From positions 1 to 7,516 of the forward strand of contig NVTG01000060.1 of assembly GCA_002401495.1 (NCBI GenBank): a DNA stretch of 7,516 nucleotides, in the 5' to 3' direction. Below the pieces are notes generated by a model, which ran no database searches, had not been told where the DNA came from, and saw only the letters and a program-made list of their open reading frames with translations. Position numbers and translations under genes: made by a program. Every line of letters begins with the position of its first letter. Positions within the stretch are counted from its first letter, which is position 1. Origin of the DNA: Candidatus Kaiserbacteria bacterium. Lineage in GTDB: Bacteria; Patescibacteria; Paceibacteria; UBA9973; UBA2100. This document shows positions 1 to 5,614 of the stretch, one piece after another.

Positions 1-283
1 GTGGATCGCGGGCATCGGGTTCGCGTTCGACGAGGCCAAAATATTCCAGTACCTGCAAATGCCGATCGCCCAGAATGCCCCCCTTTTTAAGGCGCATCAC
101 CGCGTTATAAACATCATCAGGGTCACAGGGGCGCACCACCTCGCCCGCGTCGGCCACCACACGCGCGCCTTCGATCCTGGCTGTCTGACAGCGCACGAAC
201 CAGAACCACGCCTGTCGGGCACTGGAAAAAGGGGTAATGTCGCGCGCAGAATGCGGTTTGGGAAAAAGTCGTTGTTCGGTCAC
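1..283 (-). CDS. Conserved-looking hypothetical protein, GTG start, 3' end cut by window edge
   Basis: The N-terminal 94 residues of a protein I do not recognise, reading leftwards off the window. The frame is open from GTG at 283-281. A perfect AGGAGG Shine-Dalgarno (complement of 289-294) lies 5 nt upstream. An in-frame TAG (complement of 296-298) sits five codons before the GTG, so no earlier start is possible. The protein has an aromatic cluster AWFWFVRCQ at about residues 25-33 and a charged middle with CDPDDVYNAVMRLKK at about 53-67. A HLQVLEYFGLVEREPD-like stretch follows at about 75-90; its alternating helical character could suit a small DNA-binding or partner-binding fold, but that is speculative. 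There is no signal peptide or membrane segment. The coding-like composition and ideal ribosome site make it far more believable than the overlapping plus-strand frame. Function unknown. Confidence 0.72.
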   Translation of the reverse strand, partial: MTEQRLFPKPHSARDITPFSSARQAWFWFVRCQTARIEGARVVADAGEVVRPCDPDDVYNAVMRLKKGGILGDRHLQVLEYFGLVEREPDARDP

Positions 284-636
284 GTCGCCCTCCTGCTAGG
301 TAATGCCTGCTCAATCCACCGGGCCTGCAACCGCACCTTCACCGCACCAGATCCAGAAAATGGATACAGTTATCCCGCCCGCGCATTTCGCAATGCACGC
401 CGGTACGATGAATGGTTTGTGATGTCCCCAAGGGCGGCTTTCCGCCCGCGCATATCAGCAGCTTTGATCACCGCCTTGTCAGCCCGCCTTCATCAGGCAA
501 GGCTTACTTCCAGATGCAATTCCGGTGTTGATATGCAAGCTATAATCCCTTTTTGTTCTCATTGTAAAGGATTAATTTCCTATCCAGAAGATGAGCCGAT
601 CTTGGCTGCATGGCACTGAGAACCGTTCATATTCTA
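284..636. other. Non-coding stretch, no gene recognised
   Basis: About 350 bp upstream of the minus-strand GTG gene that I cannot assign to a gene. It should contain that gene's promoter, but I see no convincing -35/-10 pair on the minus strand. It holds a 6-bp GC-rich hairpin with a CTTT loop (432-447) and a 6-bp inverted repeat GCCTTG/CAAGGC (473-503), neither followed by a T-run. A consensus-like TATAAT occurs at 541-546 on the plus strand without a good -35 partner. From about 535 rightwards the sequence becomes noticeably more AT-rich. Confidence 0.5.
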
Positions 637-726
637 CTAGGCAATTGAATAAAAAGAGAATTCTTCTCCGTCTTGTGGCAGCCCCTCTTTCGCCACGACC
701 TCCACGGTAAGCTCGGCACCTTCAAC
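637..726 (-). pseudogene. Possible remnant of a LacI-family regulator C-terminus
   Basis: A minus-strand frame open between TGA (729-727) and TAG (639-637) contains AELTVEVVAKEGLP at 717-676. This matches the last 14 residues of the intact LacI-type regulator downstream (AKLTMQVVVKENLP, 1446-1488) at 9 of 14 positions. The DNA also aligns without gaps at about 35 of 50 bases from 677 and 1448. The frame then runs 13 residues past the equivalent stop position before ending. No start codon or ribosome site precedes it, and the upstream homology stops inside the palindrome at 713-744. It therefore looks like the tail of a second, related regulator left behind by deletion or insertion. The match is short and chance similarity is possible. 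Confidence 0.42.
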
Positions 727-744
727 TCAAGTTGAAGGTGCCGA
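713..744. repeat. Perfect 15-bp-arm palindrome with a 2-bp centre
   Basis: The left arm TCGGCACCTTCAACT (713-727) and right arm AGTTGAAGGTGCCGA (730-744) are exact reverse complements around a CA centre. The palindrome lies 15 bp past the stop codon of the GIY-YIG gene, so it could end that transcript. Neither side has the T-run of a standard intrinsic terminator. Its left arm is continuous with the regulator-like remnant, so it may mark a rearrangement junction. A REP-like element or protein-binding site is an alternative. Confidence 0.8.
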
Positions 745-759
745 CTACTTCAAAGATAT

Positions 760-1116
760 TTAGAGACCAGAGAAGGGCCGATTAAGTGGTGAAGTTGGCC
801 TGTACTGATAGTTACACACTGGAGCATAAGCCTGTACCAAATCACGCTCTTCGTTACGTCTGGCCATCTCGCTGTAACTAGCGAGCTTTACCAACACAGC
901 ACAAGCGCCATGCCAAGCCGCATCCTTCCACCTTGGATGCCTTATCCCTGGTTGTCGAGACGATAAGTCACCCGTTTCTCCTACGTACAATGGACGTAAA
1001 TTCTTATCCACCAGCACATAGATTGCTGGTTTGTTCACCCATCGGGTATCAGGAGGATACAAAATAAATTTGTAGAATTGTCCTGAGGCGCCAGTTAGAA
1101 TCTTGTGGCTCATCAT
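760..1116 (-). CDS. Small GIY-YIG domain nuclease-like protein
   Basis: A 118-residue soluble protein with one GIY-YIG fold. The N-terminal segment (about residues 5-30, with TGASGQFYKFILYPP) resembles the lead-in of stand-alone small GIY-YIG proteins. The core follows: AIYVLV (31-36, Tyr33 for GIY), LYVGETGDLSSR (43-54, Tyr44, Gly46 and catalytic-type Arg54 for YIG), and RNEERDLVQAYAPVCN (87-102, Glu90 as metal ligand and Asn102). All the hallmark residues are present, so it may be an active metal-dependent endonuclease, although no DNA-recognition domain is attached. Start at 1116 is supported by AAGGA (complement of 1124-1128) 7 nt upstream; a second ATG follows directly. It stands alone in an AT-richer stretch flanked by hairpins, suggesting horizontal acquisition. 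Its biological role (repair, defence or a mobile-element remnant) is not shown by the sequence. Confidence 0.85.
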   Translation of the reverse strand: MMSHKILTGASGQFYKFILYPPDTRWVNKPAIYVLVDKNLRPLYVGETGDLSSRQPGIRHPRWKDAAWHGACAVLVKLASYSEMARRNEERDLVQAYAPVCNYQYRPTSPLNRPFSGL

Positions 1117-1153
1117 TTGCTTATCCTTAAGTTATGTTTGAGCAATTGCGTTT

Positions 1154-1190
1154 AGGGCTGCCCTCCGATCGCCAAATCCGGGGCAGCCCT
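1154..1190. terminator. 10-bp GC-rich stem-loop, terminator-like
   Basis: The arms AGGGCTGCCC (1154-1163) and GGGCAGCCCT (1181-1190) are perfect reverse complements around a 17-nt loop. The plus-strand flank continues TTGCATTTTAA, a poor but T-containing tail, so termination of plus-strand transcripts is possible. No plus-strand gene lies upstream. Alternatively it forms a leader structure before the GIY-YIG gene, which starts 38 bp away on the minus strand. Confidence 0.4.
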
Positions 1191-1443
1191 TGCATTTTAA
1201 CCCACATACGCTTCACAGCGAAGGGTTTTTCCACATTAAACTCAACTCAGATGAGACCGGTTTTTTTGAATTCGAATCGGAACATCCACGCGCGACTTTA
1301 GCGCTTGGAATCCCTCTGTTTCCTCAATCTGAATTAACAACCACAGAGAGACAGTAGGATTATTTTCCTGACTTCGACACTACGTCCCTCGGCCTAGCGG
1401 GCGGGATCCGAAGCCAATATTCACTTCGATTAGACAACAACGC
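1191..1443. other. AT-richer non-coding stretch, no gene recognised
   Basis: About 250 bp between the hairpin upstream of the GIY-YIG gene and the stop codon of the LacI-type regulator. I see no coding frame with a ribosome site on either strand. It contains homopolymer T runs (around 1226-1230 and 1261-1267). A weak hairpin CGAAG/CTTCG (1409-1428) lies just past the regulator stop and lacks a T-run, so it is at best a poor terminator for that gene. A TAAAAT (complement of 1194-1199) could be a -10 for the GIY-YIG gene, but its -35 is poor. Confidence 0.45.
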
Positions 1444-2478
1444 TTAGGGCAGGTTTTCCTTCACCACGACCTGCATGGTGAGCTTGGCGACGTCCTCATC
1501 GGCGGCCTGGCCGTTGCGGAGGTTTTCGAAAATCCGCAGGGTGTTTTGCACGATCACGCCCGGGCTTTGGGTGATGACGACATCCATGATCTCTTCAAGC
1601 AAAAAGCGCCGCGTGTCAGGGGTCAGGCCATGACCGATAAAGATGATGTCGCGTCCCCGGCCACTTTCACGCAGCGCGCGTGCCACCCCGTCCGACGAAC
1701 CGCCAACGTTATAAATCCCGACCAGATCGGGATATTCTTCCAGAAGCGATTTGGTGTGCAGGTAGTTTTCACTGCGATCATCATGGCCTTCACGCGCCGC
1801 CACCACGCGGATATCGGGATAGTCTTCTTCCATCAGCGACAGGAATCCCATTTCGCGTTCCTCATGGGCGCGATAGGTGCGGCTGGCCGCAATCATCGCC
1901 ACCCGCCCGCGATTCGGCCCCATGAACCGGCCGAGCAAATAGCCAGCTGTCCGCCCGACCGCCCGGTTATCAAGCCCGACATAGGCCGCATGCGGCACAC
2001 CGGAAATGTCCGATACCACGGTAATGATGTGTTTGCCCGCATCCTGCAATTCGGCGACGGTTTCACGCACGAGGGGATGATCAATCGCCATAAAGGCAAT
2101 GCCATCGGCCTTTTCGCCATGCTGGCGCAAGGCTTCGGACAGGAGTTGCGGATTGAAACTGTCGATAAAATAGACGCGCGCGCGGATGTTATAGCCCGTC
2201 GTCGCCTCGGCCGCAGTTTTGATGCGATCACCCAGCAGTTTGAGATACGGGTTCGTACCTGATGGCAACAAAAACACCACGCGCATCGGCTTGGGCCTGA
2301 AGACTTCATGGGTGTCTGTTTCGGGCAGATAGCCAAGCTCGCTTGCTGCCTGAAGTACGCGCTTTGCCGTGCGTTCACGCACACCGGGGCGCTTATTGAG
2401 CACCCGGTCGACCGTTGCCGGAGATACCCCGGAAAGGTCGGCAATATCCTTGATGATTGGCCCGCTTGTTTTTGGCAT
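1444..2478 (-). CDS. LacI-family transcriptional regulator with sugar-binding-protein-like sensor domain
   Basis: A 344-residue DNA-binding regulator, presumably a repressor of the divergent transporter/catabolic operon. The N-terminal helix-turn-helix spans about residues 8-30 (IIKDIADLSGVSPATVDRVLN, broken here as IIKDIADLSGV plus SPATVDRVLN), with the recognition helix around 19-28. Asp24 stands where many LacI members carry Ser. The hinge region (about 48-64) reads YLPETDTHEVF and lacks the usual N-x-x-A-R-S-L hinge helix. The effector domain (about 66-325) is of the periplasmic-binding-protein type: VVFLLPSGTNPY, ADGIAFMAIDHP, VSDISGVPHAAYVGLDN and IYNVGGSSDG are the strand-loop signatures. 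Start ATG at 2478 has GAGGG (complement of 2483-2487) 4 nt upstream. It is divergent from dctP by 145 bp, and the shared gap holds an operator candidate, so auto-regulation is likely. The effector is probably the imported acid sugar or an intermediate; that is inferred from context only. Confidence 0.93.
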   Translation of the reverse strand: MPKTSGPIIKDIADLSGVSPATVDRVLNKRPGVRERTAKRVLQAASELGYLPETDTHEVFRPKPMRVVFLLPSGTNPYLKLLGDRIKTAAEATTGYNIRARVYFIDSFNPQLLSEALRQHGEKADGIAFMAIDHPLVRETVAELQDAGKHIITVVSDISGVPHAAYVGLDNRAVGRTAGYLLGRFMGPNRGRVAMIAASRTYRAHEEREMGFLSLMEEDYPDIRVVAAREGHDDRSENYLHTKSLLEEYPDLVGIYNVGGSSDGVARALRESGRGRDIIFIGHGLTPDTRRFLLEEIMDVVITQSPGVIVQNTLRIFENLRNGQAADEDVAKLTMQVVVKENLP

Positions 2479-2491
2479 CGCACCCTCAAAA

Positions 2492-2523
2492 CATCAAAAC
2501 ACATCATTTTATGATGTTTGATG
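2492..2523. promoter_or_regulatory. Candidate operator for the divergent LacI-type regulator
   Basis: A 17-bp inverted repeat ACATCAT-TTT-ATGATGT (2501-2517) is nested in a second pair of arms, CATCAAA (2492-2498) and TTTGATG (2517-2523). The left side carries 3 extra bases between the two half-sites. It lies 23 bp in front of the regulator start codon (measured from 2501) and about 100 bp before dctP. Repeated symmetric half-sites between a LacI gene and its divergent target are the expected arrangement for an operator. Binding is inferred. Confidence 0.62.
2506..2511 (-). promoter_or_regulatory. Possible -10 element of the LacI-type regulator gene
   Basis: TAAAAT on the minus strand (5 of 6 to TATAAT) sits exactly at the centre of the operator palindrome, 28-33 bp before the regulator start codon. 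The corresponding -35 is poor (CATATT at the right distance). If it is the promoter, bound regulator would block its own transcription. Confidence 0.3.
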
Positions 2524-2546
2524 AGGCAATATGTTTCACGTACTCT
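2518..2546 (+). promoter_or_regulatory. Possible sigma-70-type promoter of the TRAP/RLP operon
   Basis: TTGATG (2518-2523, 4 of 6 to TTGACA) is separated by exactly 17 bp from TACTCT (2541-2546), which keeps the three most conserved -10 positions (T1, A2, T6). The -35 overlaps the right edge of the operator palindrome, so regulator binding would compete with RNA polymerase. The predicted leader to the dctP start would be about 70 nt. Confidence 0.4.
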
Positions 2547-2623
2547 GAGATCATTCAAGGGAAAAGAGCAACAAGACAGTCCTGAAATAGACTAGAACCA
2601 TCAGACCATCACGGGAGGAAACC

Positions 2624-3634
2624 ATGGTCATCCAAAGCAAGTTCCGCCAAATGGCGACCGCGCTCGTCGCCGCTGCATCGATCTCTGTCGTGGCCCATAC
2701 CGCCAGCGCACAGGAATATGAACTGAATTACGGCCACATGAATTCGCCGACCAGCGTTGTCGGCATGCAGGCCGATTGGCTGGCCGACGAAATCGCCAAA
2801 AACACGGGTGGTGCAGTCAAGATCGACGTTTATCCGTCATCCCAGCTTGGCAAGATTCAGGAACTCGCCGAAGGCGTTTCCATGGGGTCCATCGCACTGT
2901 CGCACAACACTGCGGGTGCGCTGAGCTCGCTTTACGAAGATTTCGGCGTGCTTGATACTCCGTATCTTTATCGCGACTACGATCACCTGATGAATGTTGT
3001 TGATATCGACTCCCCGGTCATGGCCGACCTTAATCAGGGCCTGATTGAAAATACCGGCATGCGCGTTTTGTATGCGTTTTATTTCGGCACACGTCAGTTG
3101 ACGGCAAACATGGCGGTCAAAACCCCGGCGGACCTCAATGGCGTTAAAATCCGTGCCATCCCCTCACCGGTCTATCTGACCGCGGTCGAGGGCCTTGGCG
3201 CTGTTCCGGTGCCCGTAGATTGGTCGGAAGTTCCCACAGCCCTTGCCACCGGCATTGTTCAGGGCCAGGAAAACCCGGTCAACGTGGCCGTCGATCACAA
3301 GCTTTTTGACGTTCAGTCGCACATGATGCTGACCGGTCACATTTCAGCAGCCGAAATCGTCGTGATCAACGAAGACCTGTGGCAGAGCTTCCCTGATGAC
3401 ATCAAGGACGGCATCACCAAGGCGGCTGAGACTGTCCGCATGAAAGCCTCCCAGACGATCCTTGATAAAGAGGCCGGCGATCTTGCCAAGCTGAAAGAAG
3501 CTGGCATGACCATCATTGGCCCGGATGACGGTCTTGATGTTGCTGCCTTCCGTTCTGGTGTGGAAAAGCTTGTGAATGAGCGCTTCGGCGACAAATACGG
3601 CAAGTATTACGAAGCAATTTCCGCCATCAAATAA
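2624..3634 (+). CDS. dctP: TRAP transporter substrate-binding protein, DctP family
   Basis: The 336-residue periplasmic receptor of a tripartite ATP-independent transporter. It captures an organic or sugar acid and hands it to the DctQ/DctM membrane pair. A Sec signal peptide spans residues 1-29, with a hydrophobic core at 11-24 and likely cleavage at TASA|QEY. The mature part shows DctP hallmarks: YPSSQLGKIQEL (about 65-76), TPADLNGVKIRA (167-178) with Arg177, the family's conserved carboxylate-binding arginine, and GIVQGQENP (210-218) with the conserved Asn217. Length is typical for the family. GGGAGG (2613-2618) lies 5 nt before the ATG. It is the first gene of the plus-strand operon, divergent from the LacI-type regulator, and is followed by a hairpin that may favour its expression over the membrane subunits. 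Ligand cannot be read from sequence; the downstream RLP and kinase point to a polyhydroxy acid. Confidence 0.95.
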   Translation: MVIQSKFRQMATALVAAASISVVAHTASAQEYELNYGHMNSPTSVVGMQADWLADEIAKNTGGAVKIDVYPSSQLGKIQELAEGVSMGSIALSHNTAGALSSLYEDFGVLDTPYLYRDYDHLMNVVDIDSPVMADLNQGLIENTGMRVLYAFYFGTRQLTANMAVKTPADLNGVKIRAIPSPVYLTAVEGLGAVPVPVDWSEVPTALATGIVQGQENPVNVAVDHKLFDVQSHMMLTGHISAAEIVVINEDLWQSFPDDIKDGITKAAETVRMKASQTILDKEAGDLAKLKEAGMTIIGPDDGLDVAAFRSGVEKLVNERFGDKYGKYYEAISAIK

Positions 3635-3669
3635 ACGCCCCTCGCCCGGCGTTTGGAATGGTCGTCCGT

Positions 3670-3710
3670 CGGGCGGCATCAGGAACCAAAGCGTTCAGAG
3701 ATGCCGCCCG
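3670..3710 (+). terminator. Strong stem-loop between dctP and dctQ, likely partial terminator or mRNA stabiliser
   Basis: The arms CGGGCGGCATC (3670-3680) and GATGCCGCCCG (3700-3710) are perfect 11-bp reverse complements around a 19-nt loop. TCTTTTCC follows, a short imperfect T-tract. The hairpin starts 36 bp after the dctP stop and ends 41 bp before dctQ. In binding-protein transporter operons such hairpins commonly reduce read-through or protect the upstream mRNA, giving excess receptor. That role is inferred here. Confidence 0.7.
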
Positions 3711-3751
3711 TCTTTTCCTAACGATCCAAGTATTTTTAGTCAGGTTTCGTC

Positions 3752-4330
3752 ATGTCCTACAGGAACTCCCCGATTTACAAGGGGCTGGACCGGATTTGCC
3801 GGGTACTGACCACCTTTTCGATGATGATGCTGGCCTTGATGTCAGTTCTGGTGGTTGGTCAGGTCATCTTGCGTAACTTTTTTGATCTTGGCCTGCCCTG
3901 GGCAGACGAACTGTCGCGTATTTCCAACATCGCGCTGGTCTTTTTCGCCGTCCCCGCTTTGATGCTCCATAACCGTCATATCGCGATTGATCTGCTGTTC
4001 AGTGCCTTGGGCCCACGCGGCAAGGCGACCCTGCGGTTTGCGAATTACGCGCTGATTACGCTGTTTTCCGCCATTTTCCTTTATGGCCTTTATAAATTTC
4101 TCATGCGTGCGGGGAAGTTTTCCACGCCCTCGCTTTCCATGCCCAATTATGCTGTTTACGCGCCGGTGGTGATGGCCATCGTGCTTTTGCTGGCAGTCGC
4201 GCTCTACCGGCTGATTTCACGGACCGAACCTGTCACCGACTATGAAGACGAGGATGGCGGCAACGCGATTGCCCAGGCCATCGAGAGCGAAATGGCAGAA
4301 AGCCAGTCGTCCGAGGATTCCCGCAAATGA
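3752..4330 (+). CDS. dctQ: TRAP transporter small membrane subunit, DctQ family
   Basis: A 192-residue inner-membrane protein that partners DctM in sodium- or proton-driven uptake. Four hydrophobic helices are visible at about residues 18-40, 56-73, 97-116 and 134-155. The family signature LPWADELSR (48-56, Trp50 and Glu53) sits between helices 1 and 2, followed by the LMLHNRHIAID stretch (70-80) typical of DctQ. The C-terminal 35 residues are acidic and soluble, rich in Glu, Asp and Ser. An in-frame TAG at 3737-3739 rules out an earlier start. The ribosome site is weak (CAGG, 3741-3744), which with the upstream hairpin suggests lower output than dctP. The stop overlaps the dctM start by 4 bp (ATGA), implying translational coupling. 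Confidence 0.93.
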   Translation: MSYRNSPIYKGLDRICRVLTTFSMMMLALMSVLVVGQVILRNFFDLGLPWADELSRISNIALVFFAVPALMLHNRHIAIDLLFSALGPRGKATLRFANYALITLFSAIFLYGLYKFLMRAGKFSTPSLSMPNYAVYAPVVMAIVLLLAVALYRLISRTEPVTDYEDEDGGNAIAQAIESEMAESQSSEDSRK

Positions 4331-5604
4331 TGAGTGCAACCCTCCTTATCCTGTTTCTGGCGATGATGATCATCCGCCTGCCGATTGCGGTCTGCCTTGG
4401 CCTGTCGTCTGCGGTTGTCATGATCCTGTTTAACCTGCCAATGACGGTTCTGGCCCAGCGCACCGTCAACGCACTGGATTCCACCCCGCTTCTGGCCGTG
4501 CCGCTGTTTATCTTTGCCGCCAACCTTTTAAGCCTGTCGGGTGTCACCAACCATCTGTTCGAGCTTGTCCGCATGATGGTCGGCTGGATCCGGGGCGGCA
4601 CCGCGCAGGTAAGTGTTCTGGTCAGCCTGATCTTTTCGGGCGTGTCGGGGGCGGCGCTGGCTGATATCGGCGCGCTTGGCGCGGTTCAGATCAAGATGAT
4701 GCGCAAACAGGGCTATTCCGCCGAATTTGCATCGGGCATCACCATGGCTGCTGCCACCATCGGTCCGATCTTCCCGCCCAGCATTCCGATCATTATTTTT
4801 GCCTCTGTCGCCAATGTATCGGCGGTCAAGCTTCTGATTGCCGGGATCGTGCCCGCTGTTCTGATCACCGCCCTGTTGATGCTTCAGGTCGGCGTGATGG
4901 CGCGCATCTACAAGCTGCCGCGCGATGAAGTGAAATTCAACATTGCCGCCTTTGCCCGCAAATTCGTGATTTCCCTGCCCGCCCTTGCCGCGCCGGTCAT
5001 TCTGATTGGCGGTCTGGTGTCGGGGTATTTCGGGCCAACCGAAGTGGCCGGTGTGACGGTGGCCTATGCGCTTTTGATTGGCAAATTCATCTATCGCCAG
5101 CTTGATCTCAAACGTGTGCTGACGGCTGCGCGCGACAGTGTCGATGCCACGGGCAGTGTGCTGTTTATCGTTTCAACCGCCGCCCTGTTTGCCTGGGTTC
5201 TGACCATGGACCGCCTGCCCGCCACCGCCAGCGAGTTCTTGCTGGGGCTTTCAAGCGATCCATTGGTGCTGCTGTTGATCGTCAATGTGCTGTTGCTGGT
5301 GGTCGGGATGTTCCTTGAGTCCATCGCCGCCATCCTGATCATTGCACCGATCATTACGCCTGCGATGACCGCGGCCGGTGTTGATCCGCTTCAGCTTGGC
5401 ATTGTCTTTGTGCTGAACCTGATGATCGGTCTTCTGACCCCGCCGGTCGGCATGAGCCTTTATATGGTCAGCATCATCGCCAAGATGCCGCTGCACCGGG
5501 TGATCCGTGGTGCACTTCCCTTCCTGTTACCGCTGTTTTTGTCGCTGCTCGCAGTGACCTGCATACCGGCAATCTCGATCTGGTTGCCCAACATTCTGGA
5601 TTAA
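4327..5604 (+). CDS. dctM: TRAP transporter large membrane subunit, DctM family
   Basis: The 425-residue polytopic permease that carries the substrate across the inner membrane, coupled to an ion gradient. It is hydrophobic throughout, with roughly a dozen membrane segments. DctM signatures are present: SGVSGAALADIGALG (104-118), TIGPIFPPSIPIIIF (144-158) and its pseudo-symmetric counterpart LMIGLLTPPVGMSLY (365-379). Length is normal for unfused DctM, and DctQ is a separate gene rather than a fusion. The start overlaps the dctQ stop (ATGA), with GAGGA at 4313-4317 inside dctQ as ribosome site. A second in-frame ATG follows immediately at 4330. The VOC gene begins 10 bp after the stop, so transporter and enzymes appear co-transcribed. 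Confidence 0.96.
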   Translation: MMSATLLILFLAMMIIRLPIAVCLGLSSAVVMILFNLPMTVLAQRTVNALDSTPLLAVPLFIFAANLLSLSGVTNHLFELVRMMVGWIRGGTAQVSVLVSLIFSGVSGAALADIGALGAVQIKMMRKQGYSAEFASGITMAAATIGPIFPPSIPIIIFASVANVSAVKLLIAGIVPAVLITALLMLQVGVMARIYKLPRDEVKFNIAAFARKFVISLPALAAPVILIGGLVSGYFGPTEVAGVTVAYALLIGKFIYRQLDLKRVLTAARDSVDATGSVLFIVSTAALFAWVLTMDRLPATASEFLLGLSSDPLVLLLIVNVLLLVVGMFLESIAAILIIAPIITPAMTAAGVDPLQLGIVFVLNLMIGLLTPPVGMSLYMVSIIAKMPLHRVIRGALPFLLPLFLSLLAVTCIPAISIWLPNILD

Positions 5605-5614
5605 GTGAGGAACT

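Noticed and set aside
541..546. Consensus TATAAT on the plus strand
   Set aside because: No acceptable -35 at 15-18 bp and no gene downstream on the plus strand for over 2 kb, so it is probably a chance match in AT-rich DNA.
59..619. Plus-strand 186-codon open frame
   Set aside because: Its first part is antisense to the much better supported GTG gene. It has no ribosome site at its ATG, and the protein is rich in Arg, His and Ala with no domain pattern, as expected of a shadow frame.
590..709. Short plus-strand frame starting ATGAGCCGATCT
   Set aside because: It has about 39 codons, no ribosome site and low-complexity basic content. It overlaps the regulator-like remnant on the other strand.
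1194..1222. TAAAAT as a promoter for the GIY-YIG gene
   Set aside because: The element at -35 distance (TTCGCT) matches only 2 of 6 positions. Too weak to call.
1265..1281. TTCGAAT resembling a tRNA T-loop, considered as a tRNA-end attachment site
   Set aside because: Flanking bases do not pair into a 5-bp T-stem on either strand, and no acceptor stem or CCA is present.
1405..1431. Hairpin just past the LacI-type gene as its terminator
   Set aside because: Only a 5-bp stem with a bulged extension and no T-run in the minus direction. Too weak to annotate.
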